Made by a program: the position numbers and the translations under genes. A stretch of 5,411 nucleotides of DNA from Marinobacter sp. (GTDB lineage: Bacteria; Pseudomonadota; Gammaproteobacteria; Pseudomonadales; Oleiphilaceae): the NCBI GenBank assembly GCA_017643965.1, contig JAEPMM010000248.1:1-5411 (forward strand), written 5' to 3'. Each line of letters starts with the position of its first letter. Positions within the stretch are counted from its first letter, which is position 1. Positions 5,363 to 5,411 of this stretch are shown one piece after another. The notes below the pieces were generated by a model. The model saw only the letters and a program-made list of their open reading frames with translations, was not told the DNA's origin and made no database searches.

Positions 5363-5411
5363 TCAGAACAGCACACGACAGCGAATGGTGCCCTTGACCT
5401 GAAGCAGCTTC
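5363..5411 (-). CDS. serA: C-terminal end of D-3-phosphoglycerate dehydrogenase-like gene, cut by window edge
   Basis: Only the last 15 codons and the TGA (5363-5365) are in the window. They encode KLLQVKGTIRCRVLF. The ending GTIR-x-R-[LV]-L-[FY] is the characteristic C-terminus of SerA, where the ACT regulatory domain ends (E. coli ends in PGTIRARLLY). SerA oxidises 3-phosphoglycerate as the first step of serine synthesis and is usually inhibited by serine through the ACT domain. The call rests on this short tail alone; the position just beyond a bidirectional terminator supports a real gene end. The rest of the gene lies to the right. Confidence 0.72.
   Translation of the reverse strand, partial: KLLQVKGTIRCRVLF

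Overview
The window reads as an ordinary chromosomal segment of a GC-rich gammaproteobacterium. The best clues are a YiaD-like OmpA lipoprotein, a YhbQ-like GIY-YIG protein and the C-terminal tail of a SerA-like 3-phosphoglycerate dehydrogenase. A marine, Marinobacter-like organism is my guess from overall style, but nothing in the window proves the genus. I see no insertion sequence, phage gene, CRISPR array, tRNA or rRNA, and coding density is high.

Layout: (1) bases 1-713, plus strand: the 3' part of an EamA/DMT-type transporter, coupled by an ATGA overlap to a small GIY-YIG protein. (2) 691-1584, minus strand: an HSL-family (type IV) alpha/beta hydrolase whose 3' end overlaps the GIY-YIG gene by 23 bp in convergent orientation. 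(3) 1585-1719: a divergent control region with a 14-bp dyad and a weak candidate promoter. (4) 1720-2739, plus strand: a second, unrelated alpha/beta hydrolase of the monoacylglycerol lipase/lysophospholipase type, followed after 23 bp by the YiaD-like lipoprotein (2763-3419). (5) A hairpin terminator serving both strands (3438-3468), then a short minus-strand coiled-coil protein (3476-3760). (6) 3761-3979: non-coding, with a consensus -10 box just before (7) a secreted S8 (subtilisin/proteinase K-like) protease, 3980-5284. (8) A perfect 19-bp hairpin terminator between the protease and the convergent end of a SerA-like gene, which runs off the right edge.

The genes do not form one pathway. 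The two hydrolases are divergent around a shared control region, so joint regulation of ester or lipid turnover is possible but inferred. The YiaD-like lipoprotein is probably cotranscribed with the second hydrolase. The protease looks like an exported, self-maturing enzyme in its own transcription unit. I found no convincing undescribed system. The points most worth a second look are the hydrophobic insertion in the protease catalytic domain, the operator-like dyad between the two hydrolases, the in-frame stop just before the second hydrolase, and the glutamate at the expected acid position of the first.
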